Part shown: positions 33,477 to 47,100 of the stretch, one piece after another
Layout of the letters: the number at the start of each line of letters is the position of its first letter
Numbering within the stretch: the stretch's first letter is position 1
NCBI GenBank assembly: GCA_963971285.1
Contig: OZ020252.1
Span: 12,499,662 to 12,563,661 of the forward strand
Length of the DNA stretch: 64,000 nt
Direction of reading: 5' to 3'
From: Astropecten irregularis
Taxonomy: Eukaryota; Echinodermata; Asteroidea; Paxillosida; Astropectinidae
Program-made: the position numbers and the translations under genes
Notes under the pieces: generated by a model
What the model was told of the DNA's origin: nothing
The model's input: only the letters and a program-made list of their open reading frames with translations
Database searches by the model: none

Positions 33477-34708
33477 AGTAATGCAATACATATAGCTTTT
33501 GTCAGATAGTAAAATGAACAAATTCAGTACTCATTAAAGAAAATGTACATAAAATAAACACAATGCATAAAAGGGTTCTAATTCACCCACTGTCTTTTAT
33601 TTCGGATCCTTTTAACAGGTTGTAATTGGAGACTACGGGTTTCGAATTCTTGTTTGATGGTTCAAAACAATATCATAAACATGGCCAAGTTTTGTTTTGC
33701 TTTAAGAGACGAATACAATTTCAAACTCGCTGAGTAAGTTTACATATAAAAGAATATACTTCAACAGAATACAATATCTCCATGGGTAAATACAATGTAA
33801 CATGTTTTTCCAGCAGCAACCAGACAAAAGACGAATACTAATGTGTCATACTGGGATTACTATGAAATGGACTGACACAGAAATAATAAACAAGTAATAA
33901 GACCAATTTGTTAACGTAAATAAGCACAATGTATTGGATATGTCAGTATTCAGCAACAGCAAACATGCATAGAGCGTGCAGACGCAAATCTACATTTCAA
34001 GATCATTGCAAATGACATCATTCCACATCATACTGATTTACCTAGTTGTCTAGTCATTTTTTTTTATCCGTTTTCCCTCTGAAGATTGGGAGTACACTGA
34101 GTAACATTCAACTGGAATTAATGCATTATACTACATGTGTGCATTATATGAATGTAAGGTTGGGGAACCTTATAATATAATGTATACCTAAATATTGTAC
34201 ATTTTCTCTTTAGGAAAAACTAAAAGCATTTAAATATACGAGCAATAAAGTTGAATATTACAAAATTATATTCAGTAATACAAAAATATTTTACATCTTA
34301 CAAAATTAGTAATGCAAACGCATATTAATCTTCTCTTCAATGTGTACTATAAACATCATATGTACAGCTTTCGCACATTTTGAGCCAAGTATAGTTAGTG
34401 ACGATGTTAGAAAAACACGGCGCCTATTTAAAAGCAACTGTTTAACGTTGTCAATAATAATCAATATTTATCTTGTTAAAAAAAAAAAACCTTCATTCAA
34501 ATGAAACACTGGCTACGTAGAAGAAAGTTTTAGGTGCTGTTTAACGGCAGCTTCTGGTTTCAAATTATTAGGAACGTTTGCGTTATGTACAACGATCTTA
34601 GAAACAATCTGAGACATAGCAGAGAAAATAAATTCCAGGCAAAACTCATAAAGAAAAGGGAATAATTATGTGTAGGACGTTCATGGGTGACAGTTGATAA
34701 GGCAATGT

Positions 34709-35185
34709 TCATACGCCACCGTATCCATTACACCTGTTAATAGTTGCTTGAACTGTGCAATTGTCACAGTTAACTTCACAACACCAATGAAACCTACAGC
34801 GACAATTCACTTGAAATGTGACCGTTTCCTCAAAGTAGCCTCTTCCACAACACAGAATGTCACAGCCACCAACATCCATAGAGGTACTATTACATCGACG
34901 TCCCTCTGTCCCAAGCGAACCAGTCTTTGGGTTTCTCTGACAGAAATCAGGTGAGTCCATGCAATAAACCAAGTCCAGTTCTGTAGGAGGTTTCACGGTA
35001 GCATCTTCTGGGATGAGACTTCCTCCATCATTTCCACCAGTTACTTTAGCTGATCCTTTGTACTGTTCCATTAAACGAGTACCCACCTCACGGAATGATG
35101 GCATCTTCTCCCAACATGTCTCCAGAGTACATGAACCAGATAACCCATGACATTTACACTCACGACGCATGAAACGCTTCACTGC
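34709..35185 (-). CDS. Wnt6: Wnt6 coding exon 4 (C-terminal domain)
   Basis: The exon follows the acceptor TATTGTATTGCAG in phase 0. It encodes RRECKCHGLSGSCTLETCWE with the acylated serine, MPSFREVGTRLMEQYKGSAK, VTGGNDG, KPPTELDLVYCMDSPDFCQR, and the Cys-rich tip CNSTSMDVGGCDILCCGRGY with FHWCCEVNCDNC. The final Cys is followed by six residues (NGYGGV), a slightly longer tail than in most Wnts. Confidence 0.96.
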   Translation of the reverse strand, partial: AVKRFMRRECKCHGLSGSCTLETCWEKMPSFREVGTRLMEQYKGSAKVTGGNDGGSLIPEDATVKPPTELDLVYCMDSPDFCQRNPKTGSLGTEGRRCNSTSMDVGGCDILCCGRGYFEETVTFQVNCRCRFHWCCEVNCDNCTVQATINRCNGYGGV

Positions 35186-38100
35186 CTGCAATACAATAAT
35201 AAAATCAGTACGTGGGAAACATTAGTCAATAACGTCAAATTTCTCAGTATTGTTCTTGCAGACGAAATATTTTACTGGTTCCCGAAACAGATGTTTAAGC
35301 AAACCTACAACGGTGGAGCGATCAAGAGTTGAGCGGTCGTCAGCAACTGCATGATCCAAGGCATAACAAATTATTTTTCGTTACCTTGAGAAATGCCGAC
35401 TTACAGGAGAGCATTTTCCCAGCTATTTTTGTTCAATATGAATACCATGAATCACATAACTTTAAAGTACAGTGCACTGTTATTAAAGGAAACTTAGGGA
35501 GGAAGATTTATGGTGGCTATAATTATGTTCCTATCATTCCGAATAAACATTTCGGCACTACTCGTTTCCGGTCGCGAATATCTGATGCTAAATATTCGCG
35601 CCCTGATATAATTTTACAACTATCTTCCCGGTTGTAACCTATCGAGATTTCGCCTCTATGCCAGTAAAAAAGGCTCAAAGTGTACTATTATACAAATGTT
35701 GTCTGCTTCTAATGCTATGGTTAAATCTATGACACCAGAGGTGATCCCCTCAGCGTTCTCCCTTCGCCAGTGGGATCATGGAAGGTGTCATAGTTTTAAC
35801 CATAGCACGCGTCAAAGCAGTCTATATTTAGTGTTTTATAACACCCTATTCTCCACGCTCAAGTGAATTTAACGATACATTACTGTAATTAGTATGGTCG
35901 GAGTAACAATGCACATGCAGTCATGTAATCTGAACAGAATGACAGACTACCCATCCTCGCACACTGTTCCTCATTGTCGCATGCGCCATATATATAGATG
36001 CACAACTGCTTGAGCCGAGTCTGGGTACCGTACAGCTCAGACTAGTACAGTGGTTGCTATGGCTAGTTCACTGGTTGCTATGTGCTAGTACGAAGCCGTT
36101 TGTTCGCATTTTCTAATAACAAAATTATGACATGTCATGTGACGCGCTTTAAACCAATCTCAAGACAGAATCTAATCATGGGGTGTTATAAGCTAAAATG
36201 AATTGCAGAGTTTAGGCTAATGTTTTTGTTCACATGTTGGTTTTTATGATTTGTATTATGAAACACAACATGATTGGTATGAATGCTCATACCACTTCCT
36301 TGACTTGTATGATCTATGAATCAGAACTTGTGTAAAGGGTCCTTTGAGCTGGATACCACACACATAGTACTGGCTTTCCCTGTTCGGTCACTGCGCGTGC
36401 GCGTGTCCACTAAACTTCACACCTAGCTTGCTAAAAAAAATATGTAGGGGCCCTTAGGCCCATATAAATTATCCCAACAGTGCAGGAGTATGTCAACATT
36501 GATGATTACTGGTGTTCCTTTTGAGCCACCATAGGTTGTAAATATCGGACAGGATAGCAAAATGGCAGTCAGTGAGAAAGTAAGACATCAAGTACACAGT
36601 GTAATTGGAATAAATTCAGCGGCGCCACGTAATGAAAGTGGGTCTTTTATGGAATGACATGGAAAACGGGAATAACCAGTCAGATTTGAACTGAATTCCT
36701 AAACAAAAGGTTGATGTCCTATCTGCGTGACATTCAGCACAGGCGCCACACATGCAGTACAAGCCACAACAAATCGTAAATATCCAAAAGAATCTGTCGC
36801 TACAAAATGATAGTGAAGCTCGTAATTCTGTTAGCAAGGAATGACCCCGTCTCCCACATAGACCAGGCCTCTTAATGTCAGCACTGAAATGCGTCTAGTC
36901 TGAAAATAAAATACCACTTAAATACAGTTGAATTGAAAGAGAAGGGATGATAATGGTCTTGAACCCAGACGCCAATAATTTATGAGCTTTTTGTGAACAC
37001 AATCCGGCTGTTCAAAAGTGAACCTCAATTCACACAAGCTTTCATTTCAACATTATGCATTAGTAAAATCTAGGTAAAATGACGGACAAACTATACGGCT
37101 TGAACCATCACTCTATTATGTTGTGACTGTCGCAATTAAGTTACTATTGCACAGAAATATCTGACAACGATATCGACAACATATCAGCAAATTCAGGACA
37201 ATATGCGGCGACTCTGTCTATCCTCTATGTGGTAAGTTCGTATCGGTAATGACCCCCATATTGGAATGATTTTATCCCCTATATTTCAAAAGAATCAAAA
37301 TAAACAGGATCATCAAATAACCATAAGGGAAACTGACTGGATTACAGTCTTAAGTCATTGAAAAGTGAACAAAGACAAATTGACTAGAGCGGGATTCGAA
37401 CCAGCAACCCCTGGAGTACCAAACCAGTAGGCCTATATTGTACAAACTGACCTATGTTGGTGGTGTCAATGTCCTGCTTCAGTCAATTATCTTTATTCGC
37501 TTTTCAAAGAAACAAAACGTTCATTAAATGTCTTGGGTATCATACAAGAATGATACGCTCAAAAGAGTATAAATGAACCCGTGCTGACTATATTATTACA
37601 TGTTGAAGCAAGCGATCTGCCACTGTGACACGGCTGACCACACAAAGATACTCGTTCTGAAACCGCCGCAAAATGATGATGATTTCCTTTTCTCTTGAAG
37701 TAAAATGGAAGTGCTGATTTTTACACCGGTAATTAAACCTTGGACATCGTAATCTTTAGAAGTAACTGTCCAATGTTTCATAAATCCTTGACAAATCAAG
37801 TTGGCATTGGATTTCATGGTGGAACTGTGGAAAGACACTCACCAGACACTGTCTTTATACGTATTCTTATTTACGACAATTTCCAAGTCGCAAGTCTAAA
37901 CAATTCGTCTGTCCGGAAAGAGATGTTGATACAAGACTTCGATCTTGTCAAAATTGAGACTGTAAATTACACCCATTCAAATTGTTTTATAACAGACTGT
38001 CACTGTGGAATACTATGCAAAGCAACACTCTTATACAGCAGGGGGTATAACGTTAAAGCAACCAGGTATACAACATTGCTAATTACTTCAATATCAAATA

Positions 38101-41100
38101 AACACATTGGATAGGCTAAAAGCATACTTGATGACAAAGTTTATAATAGTGCCACGTCTTGGAAGGGTGTAACAATGCAGAAGAAGTATTCATGTATATA
38201 CCCCTCATGAAATAGTCTGGAAACTGTAGGAATGTTTCTCATGTGTTTGGAAATCATTGATATATAATTTCAACACAGACGTTTAAATTTCTTCCGCCCA
38301 CACTTGCTGGATTATAACAACAGTTTAACAACAACCACATAAACTGTTCTCACAATATTATAACATTAGCACGTGATATATGCATATTGCTTGTGGTCGC
38401 GTATGAGCTTTCATTGATGTTACAAAGACCATAAATAATCATGTATGATAATCACGAATAACTAATCAGTCATGGTATTCGGCTCCCCCTGTATATGCAC
38501 ACCCACATTATTCTGCGTATTGCCTATCATGTAGCAGGCACTGGTAACAGTTTATATTTCGTTTTCAGATGAAATGTTTAATTCAGAGAAATTTTGTTTA
38601 CAGATATAGGCATTATTATTAATATTATTCATTTCTGGTTATGAAACCAAGGATTTCCCAAAGCGCCCTATAGGCACTATAGCTCGAAAGCCTGATGAAA
38701 CCTTTTATGGAAAGATGATGAGAAGAAGATACAGTTTTAGAGGTGGGAGGAAAACCCCGAGTAATATTCTGGGTAAAAACCACAGAATCAGGTAGGGACT
38801 GAAAACCCAATCCACTTGTAGACCCGGAGCCGGGAAAAAAATCCTCTTGGCAACAATCTTGCATAGGCCTATACTTGGTTCAATTATTGTGAGGTGTACT
38901 GTACCTCCAGATGGGAATCACGGCTGAATCTATTCAGATAAACGTGTGGATAATTACAATATTACAGATAAGTGTAGATTTGTTTTATCTCTTGTCTTGG
39001 ACTACCACACGTTGTATCTATTGGTTTGGTGAGAAATCCAGAGTGTGGGAGTACACACGTAATTGCCCGTGTGACATCCAAAAACTATTCCATTCTTTCT
39101 AAATATGTGAAATACTACATGTACTACACAGAAGTTAGAGCAACTAACATCAACTTTCCATCAACTCTGTGCTAAAAAGCCTTCATCCACTCTAATGCTA
39201 ATTTGGACTCTTGATTTTGAGAGAGCTGAGTACAAATAGTATTTCTTCGTCATCTCTTTGAGCAGGAATGTAACAATTATATTTCAGGAAAAATACGAAT
39301 ACAGGGTGTCCCAGAAAAAAACGAAACCGAGATTTGTCAATGTCTAATCCTATTTTAATTTCACTTTTGAATTATAAATGACACATAATTATATGAAAAG
39401 CTTAGTTCCTCAGCTTTCATTTGATACCATTCATATGACACATATTTCACACAAAAATGAGTGAGCAAAGACAATATGAAGCAAGGCTATCAAAAAGTAG
39501 TTTGCACAAAGATAGTTTTACTTTAAAGAAACAATCACATTTCTAGAAACTACATTTCCTGGCCTTTCAAATGATGCCTTAGTCAGGATAAAATGAGCAA
39601 GGGATGACAGAGATATCTGCCTTGAAATATGAATTGAATTTTCATGTTTTTGAAATCCTTCGTTTTTCAGACCATGACCGATTAATTAAACTTGTTATGA
39701 TTAATCACACATTAATCTCAATCTTGAATAATAAATTGTACATGTGGAAAGCTTAGGTCTCCCTCTTCCATTACATACCACTCATGAGATTCATATTTCA
39801 CGCATATGTGGATGACAATAATAGAAAGCAGCGCAACCAAAAAGGAAAAAGAAACTTTCACAATGATACCTGAATTTTGAGGTGATAGATATGAAAGCAT
39901 TTTGGGTAATGTGGCTGGAAAATCCTACTGCCAAGAAGTTTAGGTTCTGCCCTTGCGTATGACACCTCAATCAAAAAAAGAACCGGCACTGACAAAGCTA
40001 TGCTGATACAAAAATTATGCGTACTTTTCCATGACTTAGTGAATAAATTCGGGCAAGAGAGAAGGAACGGGAGGGAGGGGTTTCAACACGCACGTGTCTA
40101 ATGGACATGATGGCCATATCCGCATCCATTCATGCGAAAAATTAGCCAGGTGTGAAAAACGAAGGATTTCATAAACATGAAAATTCAATCCACATTAATT
40201 AAAGGCAGATATCTCTGTCATCCCTTGCTCATTTTTCCTGACATTTTTAAAAGGCCAGGAAATGTAGTTTTTCGAAATGTTTGTGATTGATTCTTTAAAA
40301 TAAAATTGTCGTTGTGCAAATTACTTTTTGATAGCCTTGCTTCATATTGTCTTTACTCACTCATACGTGAAGTATGTATCATATTATGAATGGTATCAAA
40401 TGAAAGCTGAGGAAATATGTGTCATTTATTTGTCAAAAGTGAAATTAAAATAGGATTAAACATTGACAAATCTCGGTGATCGTTTTATCTGGGACACCGT
40501 GTGTCCGCGTATAATCTATATTACTTCCAACCCTAACCATTTCTATACATATTTCTTTCTTCAAACATATCGCCTAAAATATGTTAATTATACCAATAAT
40601 ATTCAACTTTGCAAAAAGACGCAAACCGCCATTAATAAAGTCTTTCATTTAGATATCGTTTCGATTCGTTCGATTCACACGTAAAATCGAAAGTCAATAT
40701 CTATTAGAATGAATCGAACCTATCGATCTCACGTGATGTTGATCACAGACACACTATTGTGCATTACACATTATCATATCTATTACACATATTGAATTTT
40801 AATCGCAACATATAAAAGAGGCAACTGTCACCTAGCTACCACTGTTTGTTGGCATACTTAATATTGTCTAGATTCTTAAAGCACGTTTATTGTTGATAAA
40901 AGGACACATCTCTCTACCATTGTATGGATCAGTTCCGTCGTGCATACAAGAAATCTCCCAGATTAGCATACCAACCAACGCACTTGATTTGTATTGAAAT
41001 GGTCAAGAGTTATCTTGTTTCCTAAATAACATCCTCATCTGTAGGCACTCTCCACTCTCTAGAACTTCCTTTTGTGCATTGCCAAGCATTTTCAAAACAA

Positions 41101-44100
41101 GTCATCCCTTTATACTGCGTATGTGCACAAAGAATCCCGATGACTTGTACTTTTATCCCCTTGACCAGATATATGGCCTTTGTATGAGAGTTTATTTTGT
41201 TTTGATGCACCTGTTACTACGACAAAATCATCCACAAGTACCTATACATGCAGAGCTATTAGAATCAAGTATTGTCCTGTGAATGAGTGATGGTAGCAAC
41301 TGAACTAAAGCAAAATAAGATTTGAATCACCTGAAAGCAATCAAAGAATAATTACAAATATCCATTCTGCTACAGTACAGATGTACAGCAAAGGTATAAA
41401 CCGGGCAAATATTTACAGGTGCAGTTGCATTAAATCACTACCCAAAGGAATATGACTGACTTGTAACAAAAGATGAGTTTTAAGGGCGACTTATACAATA
41501 CGATTTATCACAATCTACTTAACTTATAAGAAAAGAATTGAACAGGCGTGGAGCCCACGTACCAGAAAATACCCTATAGATCCATTTTTAGCTTCGTTCT
41601 GAAGTAGTTTGCTGCATATTGCACTGGCCTATTTACACAATTTTAATAGTTCAGAAATAGACAATTTAATCGAGGCTATTACATGATTTGTGAAAAATAG
41701 CAAAAGTTCCAAGTTTAATTATTTTTCAGCAGTATTTGGACTGAGATATTTCCCCTTTTGTTGCATGATTTGAAATGATGATACTCCGTCCATTGGTTTT
41801 GTTGTTGTTAAGTACTGAAATAAGTGCTCAATTAAAAGACTGGATATTGGAATTCTTTCACGTGAGATGTATCCATTCACATTCAAGTCAAGTACACGGT
41901 ATATACTTATAGGCCAGCAGTGAGTTGTATACGGATTTCATGCATTCATTTGTAGACTAGATCCTTTATTTTCGGAAAATGTGCTTGAATGTCACGCTTT
42001 CTTTCATCTCGCTTTAATATGAGCCGCATTACCAATTACATTCTGTACGTGTTGTAAACCAGTGTCTTTATCTTTGTTCTCAATTTTTGAATCGACACAC
42101 AATGAAGTGAAGATGAAATACTGCCTCAATATATTCAAATCATTTGCTGTACAACAAGTGAATATTCTCTGTAATGTTGACTTCATCATCTCCAAATATA
42201 CCAAATAGTAAACAGAAAAGAAAGGAATAGGAGTAGAATCAGGCAATACTTACCAGTCTACCAGCTTCATTATTATGCAGTGTAATCAGAGTCTTAATAT
42301 CACTCCTCCTCCGTATTTGAGTGTCCATAAACTCTTTGGACTTCGTGTAACCAAACTCGATGTTATCTCCACACCCGCCCCACTCCCAAGAACCGTCTGG
42401 TCCCGGACTCTCACTAGATTTGGTACTTTCTGCACATCCACACTGGAGCAAATCACCCAGACTACATGCTTGGGTCACTGTAAAAGCAACCCCAGCCGCA
42501 GTGATTGAATTGGCAAAAGCAGTCTCGGGAGTGTCTGAATCAAACAAATCAAGAAACAGAAACAAGTTCAGAGACTGAAATTAGTTAATTTGAAATTAGC
42601 CTAATGGAATGTGGTATGATTGATTATGAGGGAGATGTAATTTGCTGAATTATGTGTGAACAAGCTAAGAACATGACTTTATTTATGTTGCGATGGATTC
42701 TCAATGGCCTAATCATGTATTCATATTGTAAATTATTTAATTATATTCATTATTAAATAACAAAGATATTCTAGGGTCACTACTTTATTGTTGGCATTCA
42801 GAAACTCAACTGAAATATCAGAAGTCAAATAAAGGGCAGGTTGGCATGAAGCAGTAGTTTGAATATGAAGGAATATTATTCATGCAAGTGTTCATGATTC
42901 AAGGCAAATTAATACGGGAAAGGGAAGTCAATTCTCCTGAAGCTACAAGGTGATGTGTCATCAGATCAACTAGTCGTGCAAAGACGAGGAACACCAAGGT
43001 CTTGTATCCTATGGAAAACTATTTACAGGGCATTATTATGAATGCGTGCAGCATTGCTGTGTGGTCTTTACTGGTATGATTCACGGTTTATGATTTTTAG
43101 GGACCATACACTGTCTGTCATTGTCAGTACGTAAGTTATTAGGGACCATTAAGGAGCATCATTGTAACATAAATTGATAATGCCAACACTCCATAATGAA
43201 TTACAAAATTTACCATGATAAAAAGACAATGTAAAGGTATTACTATTACTGCCCAGTGATGATATCGTTAGCAATTGCTTGCATATATCTATCAACTGCA
43301 TGTGAGAAATACATCAGTAAATGTGGATTCCAAAAGCCCGTGAAGGTAGGTTATGGTCAGCTTGAGTAAATGTGACTTGTCGGTGACACACCACACTACT
43401 CTGTGCTGATTTCTAGGTCAATACGCGGTAAGGTCCGTGTAATATACAACAGGGAGCACAGCATGAAGGATCAATGGATACAATAACATCAATCGCCTCA
43501 GGATATCAAAATCACACGTGAACTTAAGGTGAACTTCATTTTTCATTGTAAGAGCAATGTATTTCACTTTCAGCAGTAATCATTAACTGTGGAACAATGT
43601 CTATATACATCTTGATACGTATCATTACTGCCACCTAAATCAGACCTCAATTGATAAGAAATACAAATGCAAATGTACAATTTAAATTGGATGTCATGTT
43701 ATTCACATTCCTAAAAAAAAATCGCCCTTTAAAGGCCATGTAAAACTTTTGGTAACAAACCAAAACAGAAATGTTCACGGATTCATACGTATAACTTTCA
43801 GGGTATGAAGATGGTGCTGGGAGAAACATATTGTTATAATATTTCCGCCTGAACTTGTGTATTTATCCAGAAAGAGTAAAACCAAACACACAAAACATTT
43901 TTGATCTTGGCAAGATCAAAAATCCTTCTTTATGTTTTATAATAAAAATTGAGTGGGGTTTTCGCTATTTTCTTGGGACTCAGACGTCCGATTGAGCTCA
44001 TGTTTTCACAGGCATCATTTCATGTACATGGTGGATTAGACAGTTTGAGTGCTGTTCTTTACCAACGTTGTACACACCCTTTAAAATCTGTTGTGATAGC

Positions 44101-47100
44101 CACAAAAGTTTACGTTCAAGTTAAAACAGAACAAAAACATATATCATAATATCAAATAAATTATCAAATGTTCATGAAATTGCTTTCATATGGGAAGGAA
44201 GGCCAACAGAGTGATAAATAAGCTGATTATTTTGATATTGGTGCATGTTGTTAATGTATGAACATTAGGTGCTACATGTATAGGCTACTGGCTAATCATA
44301 GCAGACTATTTGCCGCCCACAGCAGACATCTAGCCAATCACGGCCCATCATTGGTCGTTTTGCATATCAGCTCATGAATATGTATACATCGATTCCAACC
44401 ACGAGTCTGGCGGCATCGGAAATTAATTTGGAAAAAAATCCAATTACATCGGCAGGTAATGGATTGTGAAATGACGTTTCAAAAAGTCTGTATATGGTCA
44501 GGATAGCGTGCTACCTGTGGTTAAGTTAACTATTCCACAACTAAAGCATATACCGAAGCTTATAAGAAGTAATCTATAGAAATCAGGTAATATAAGGTTC
44601 CTACTGTTAATATGAATATTATATCGCTCAAGAAGTGTGCCACCCATGGTGGATGGTTGTACTAGTTTCTTGCACCCATTGGGACGCCTTACAGATATAG
44701 CAGTAATTGCCACCAGATGATCTGGCGTGCGAATTATACTATAGGCCTTATGTTGGCGGGTCATTATGGCAGTGCTGATATTACTGGTATGCCCATAGGT
44801 CAATCACCTATTTCATCATCATTCTGTCTCTGTATACCAATAAAATATATCAATCTTTGGGAAGTAACCAGTTTACACACAAACCATCTACAATGTTAAT
44901 TGATCAACATACCTTCCTATGTCAAGAACCCATGCTAACATTAAAAAGCTATGTATTATACTGCTGTGTAGACAAAGAAAGTCATATGTGGCGGCTTGTC
45001 TGCAGTAAAACTATTACATGTACATGGATATTTTGCGATATGTAATGCCGGTAAGCCACATTCTGAAACCTTTGCCAAATAATCATTAGGTGATTTCAAA
45101 TCCCCTTAAGCAAGATGATTACACATTATTAGATACAAACGTGTCCCTCTCTTCATGACATTGTGACATGCCAAGTTTGACTCTCTGATATATAAATGGT
45201 GATATTCACAGTGGCGTAGACAGGTCCTCAGACTTGGGGGGGGGGGGGGGGTTCTCCTGTAGCTGGGTCGCACTTTCATATCTACGTATATATATCATAT
45301 ATACCTACAAAATGAAATTCTGTGGGTTTACCCCTCCCCGTTATCTACGCCCCTGCATATTCAGGATGTTTCGTTCCATTTATGATGAAACAAAAGTGAA
45401 ATTCACCCTGAGTCCTGATTGAAACACTGGTTTTTCTGCTCTGCAACAGTTTCCCAGGTTCTGCTGCAGACGTCTTAGAATCCTCGTTTCATATTTTCTG
45501 GCAATTGCATTTTTTCCCCTTACAACTTGACTATCTCGAGGTTCAACAACTTGGTATACTATTTGGTATATGGAATGGGAGAAGGAATGGAATTGTCTTA
45601 ACTTTCCTTTCATTTCCCGCCGTTCCACATTTACAAAATTGAAATGTGCACTTAGTTAATGTCGTCACATTTTCAGACAAAAAGAATACTAAGAAGTTGT
45701 AAATTAAGTGAGCAAAATATCTGTCTGCAACGCTAACTACTCCGAGAATTGGAAGCAATATTGACTATGAAGTCTGGCGAATTGAAGTCAGTTTCCCGTT
45801 GCGTCTATATGTACATAGCTTTCAATACAATCGATTATGCATAGATGTGTAATGTAACCATAAATGCATGTGATTTTTAGAAGAGCTGAATAATCGCCAC
45901 TGTGTACAAAATAATGGCTATCGTGAGTTCATTTTGCCTGCCTTTAGGGTTTTTTGCACGATACGAAATAATTTACAAGAAAGATTTCCATGCATTGAAG
46001 ACGGTAACTACTGATAAATGATTTGTAATAAGATTTGGTTTATGACTGATAAAATTACTGAATAAATGAATGATAGAATCCTTGCAATTTCTAAACAACA
46101 ACAACAACAGAAATAAGATGACAAATTTACAGAAAATAGCCACCGCTTTAGACAGTCTATAGATAATGTAAATATTAAGGCCGACGACATTTACAATTCC
46201 AAACCAGGGACCGATTTCACTAACGCTTTGCGATCATCGCTAAAACCCAAATCCATCGCTAAAAGAAAATTGCTATACAAAGCAGCGATCGATTCTCCGT
46301 TTAGCGATGGATTTGGGCTTTACGATGATCGCAAAGCGTTAGTGAAATCGGCCCCAGTTTCATTACAAAGGGCGCCACTCCATGTCTTATATATTGATTA
46401 CATTTTGTTCGTCGACAATTGGTTAAACCTTAAATATCTGATAGAATCGCTGCGTGGTAAGATGTCATTGGTTAAATTGGCCTTTGATTCCAGATAAATT
46501 AGTGAATAATTAATTCAACTCATAAACAATAACTGACTGGATCCACACACACTCCAATGAGCACCAATCAGAAGAGCCCTTCCACACATCGGATCCTCTC
46601 ACACCCCAATGAGCACCAATCACAAAGCTCCTCCACGGAACAGGATCCCAAGCAATCACATAATTATAAGGACCTCATTTCAAACGTCTCCTGATGAGGA
46701 CTAGAGCAGGCTAGTCGAAACGTTGAGACCTAATTGCGAGAAGTGCGAACGATATAGAAGTGCGAAAGTACGAACGATTATTACATGGTGTGTCCGCAAA
46801 CCGATCCTAATAACTGACTTATTGAATTGATTTCTCATTAACTTAAAAGTTTACTGAAATCAAAATCCATATGAAGTTATTAAGTTAAATACATCTGTAT
46901 TGTTATAAAACTCAACCTGTCTATCATTGTTTGTGCTAAAAATATATAGAAAATTAAGGAGTTATTTGAGACCCATAGCACCCCCGCGAGACGGAAAACC
47001 TTGCTTACGTCACATACAAAACGCCACGCAGTATACTGTGCATGTGGTGCGAGCCTGTAGTTGACGTCACACACTATTTAATTGTTGCGTAGATCGGTTT

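Larger units (their letters stand above)
25687..34708. other. Region between the convergent 3' ends of Wnt1 and Wnt6
   Basis: About 9 kb without a recognisable gene. It includes a possible Wnt1 polyadenylation signal, a complete foldback element (27713-28094), a MITE (28439-28787), two inverted SINE pairs, TGGTTTGG-like low complexity near 29690-29760, AGGCTC/GAGCCT hexamer arrays, and an (AAAT)n run. The open frames here, up to 102 codons, show no familiar motif. Confidence 0.7.
35186..42253 (-). other. Wnt6 intron 3
   Basis: A GT-AG intron of 7.1 kb. It carries a hairpin element at 35704-35820, a SINE at 37311, and a 1.2-kb foldback at 39302-40502. I recognise no exon in it. Confidence 0.8.
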
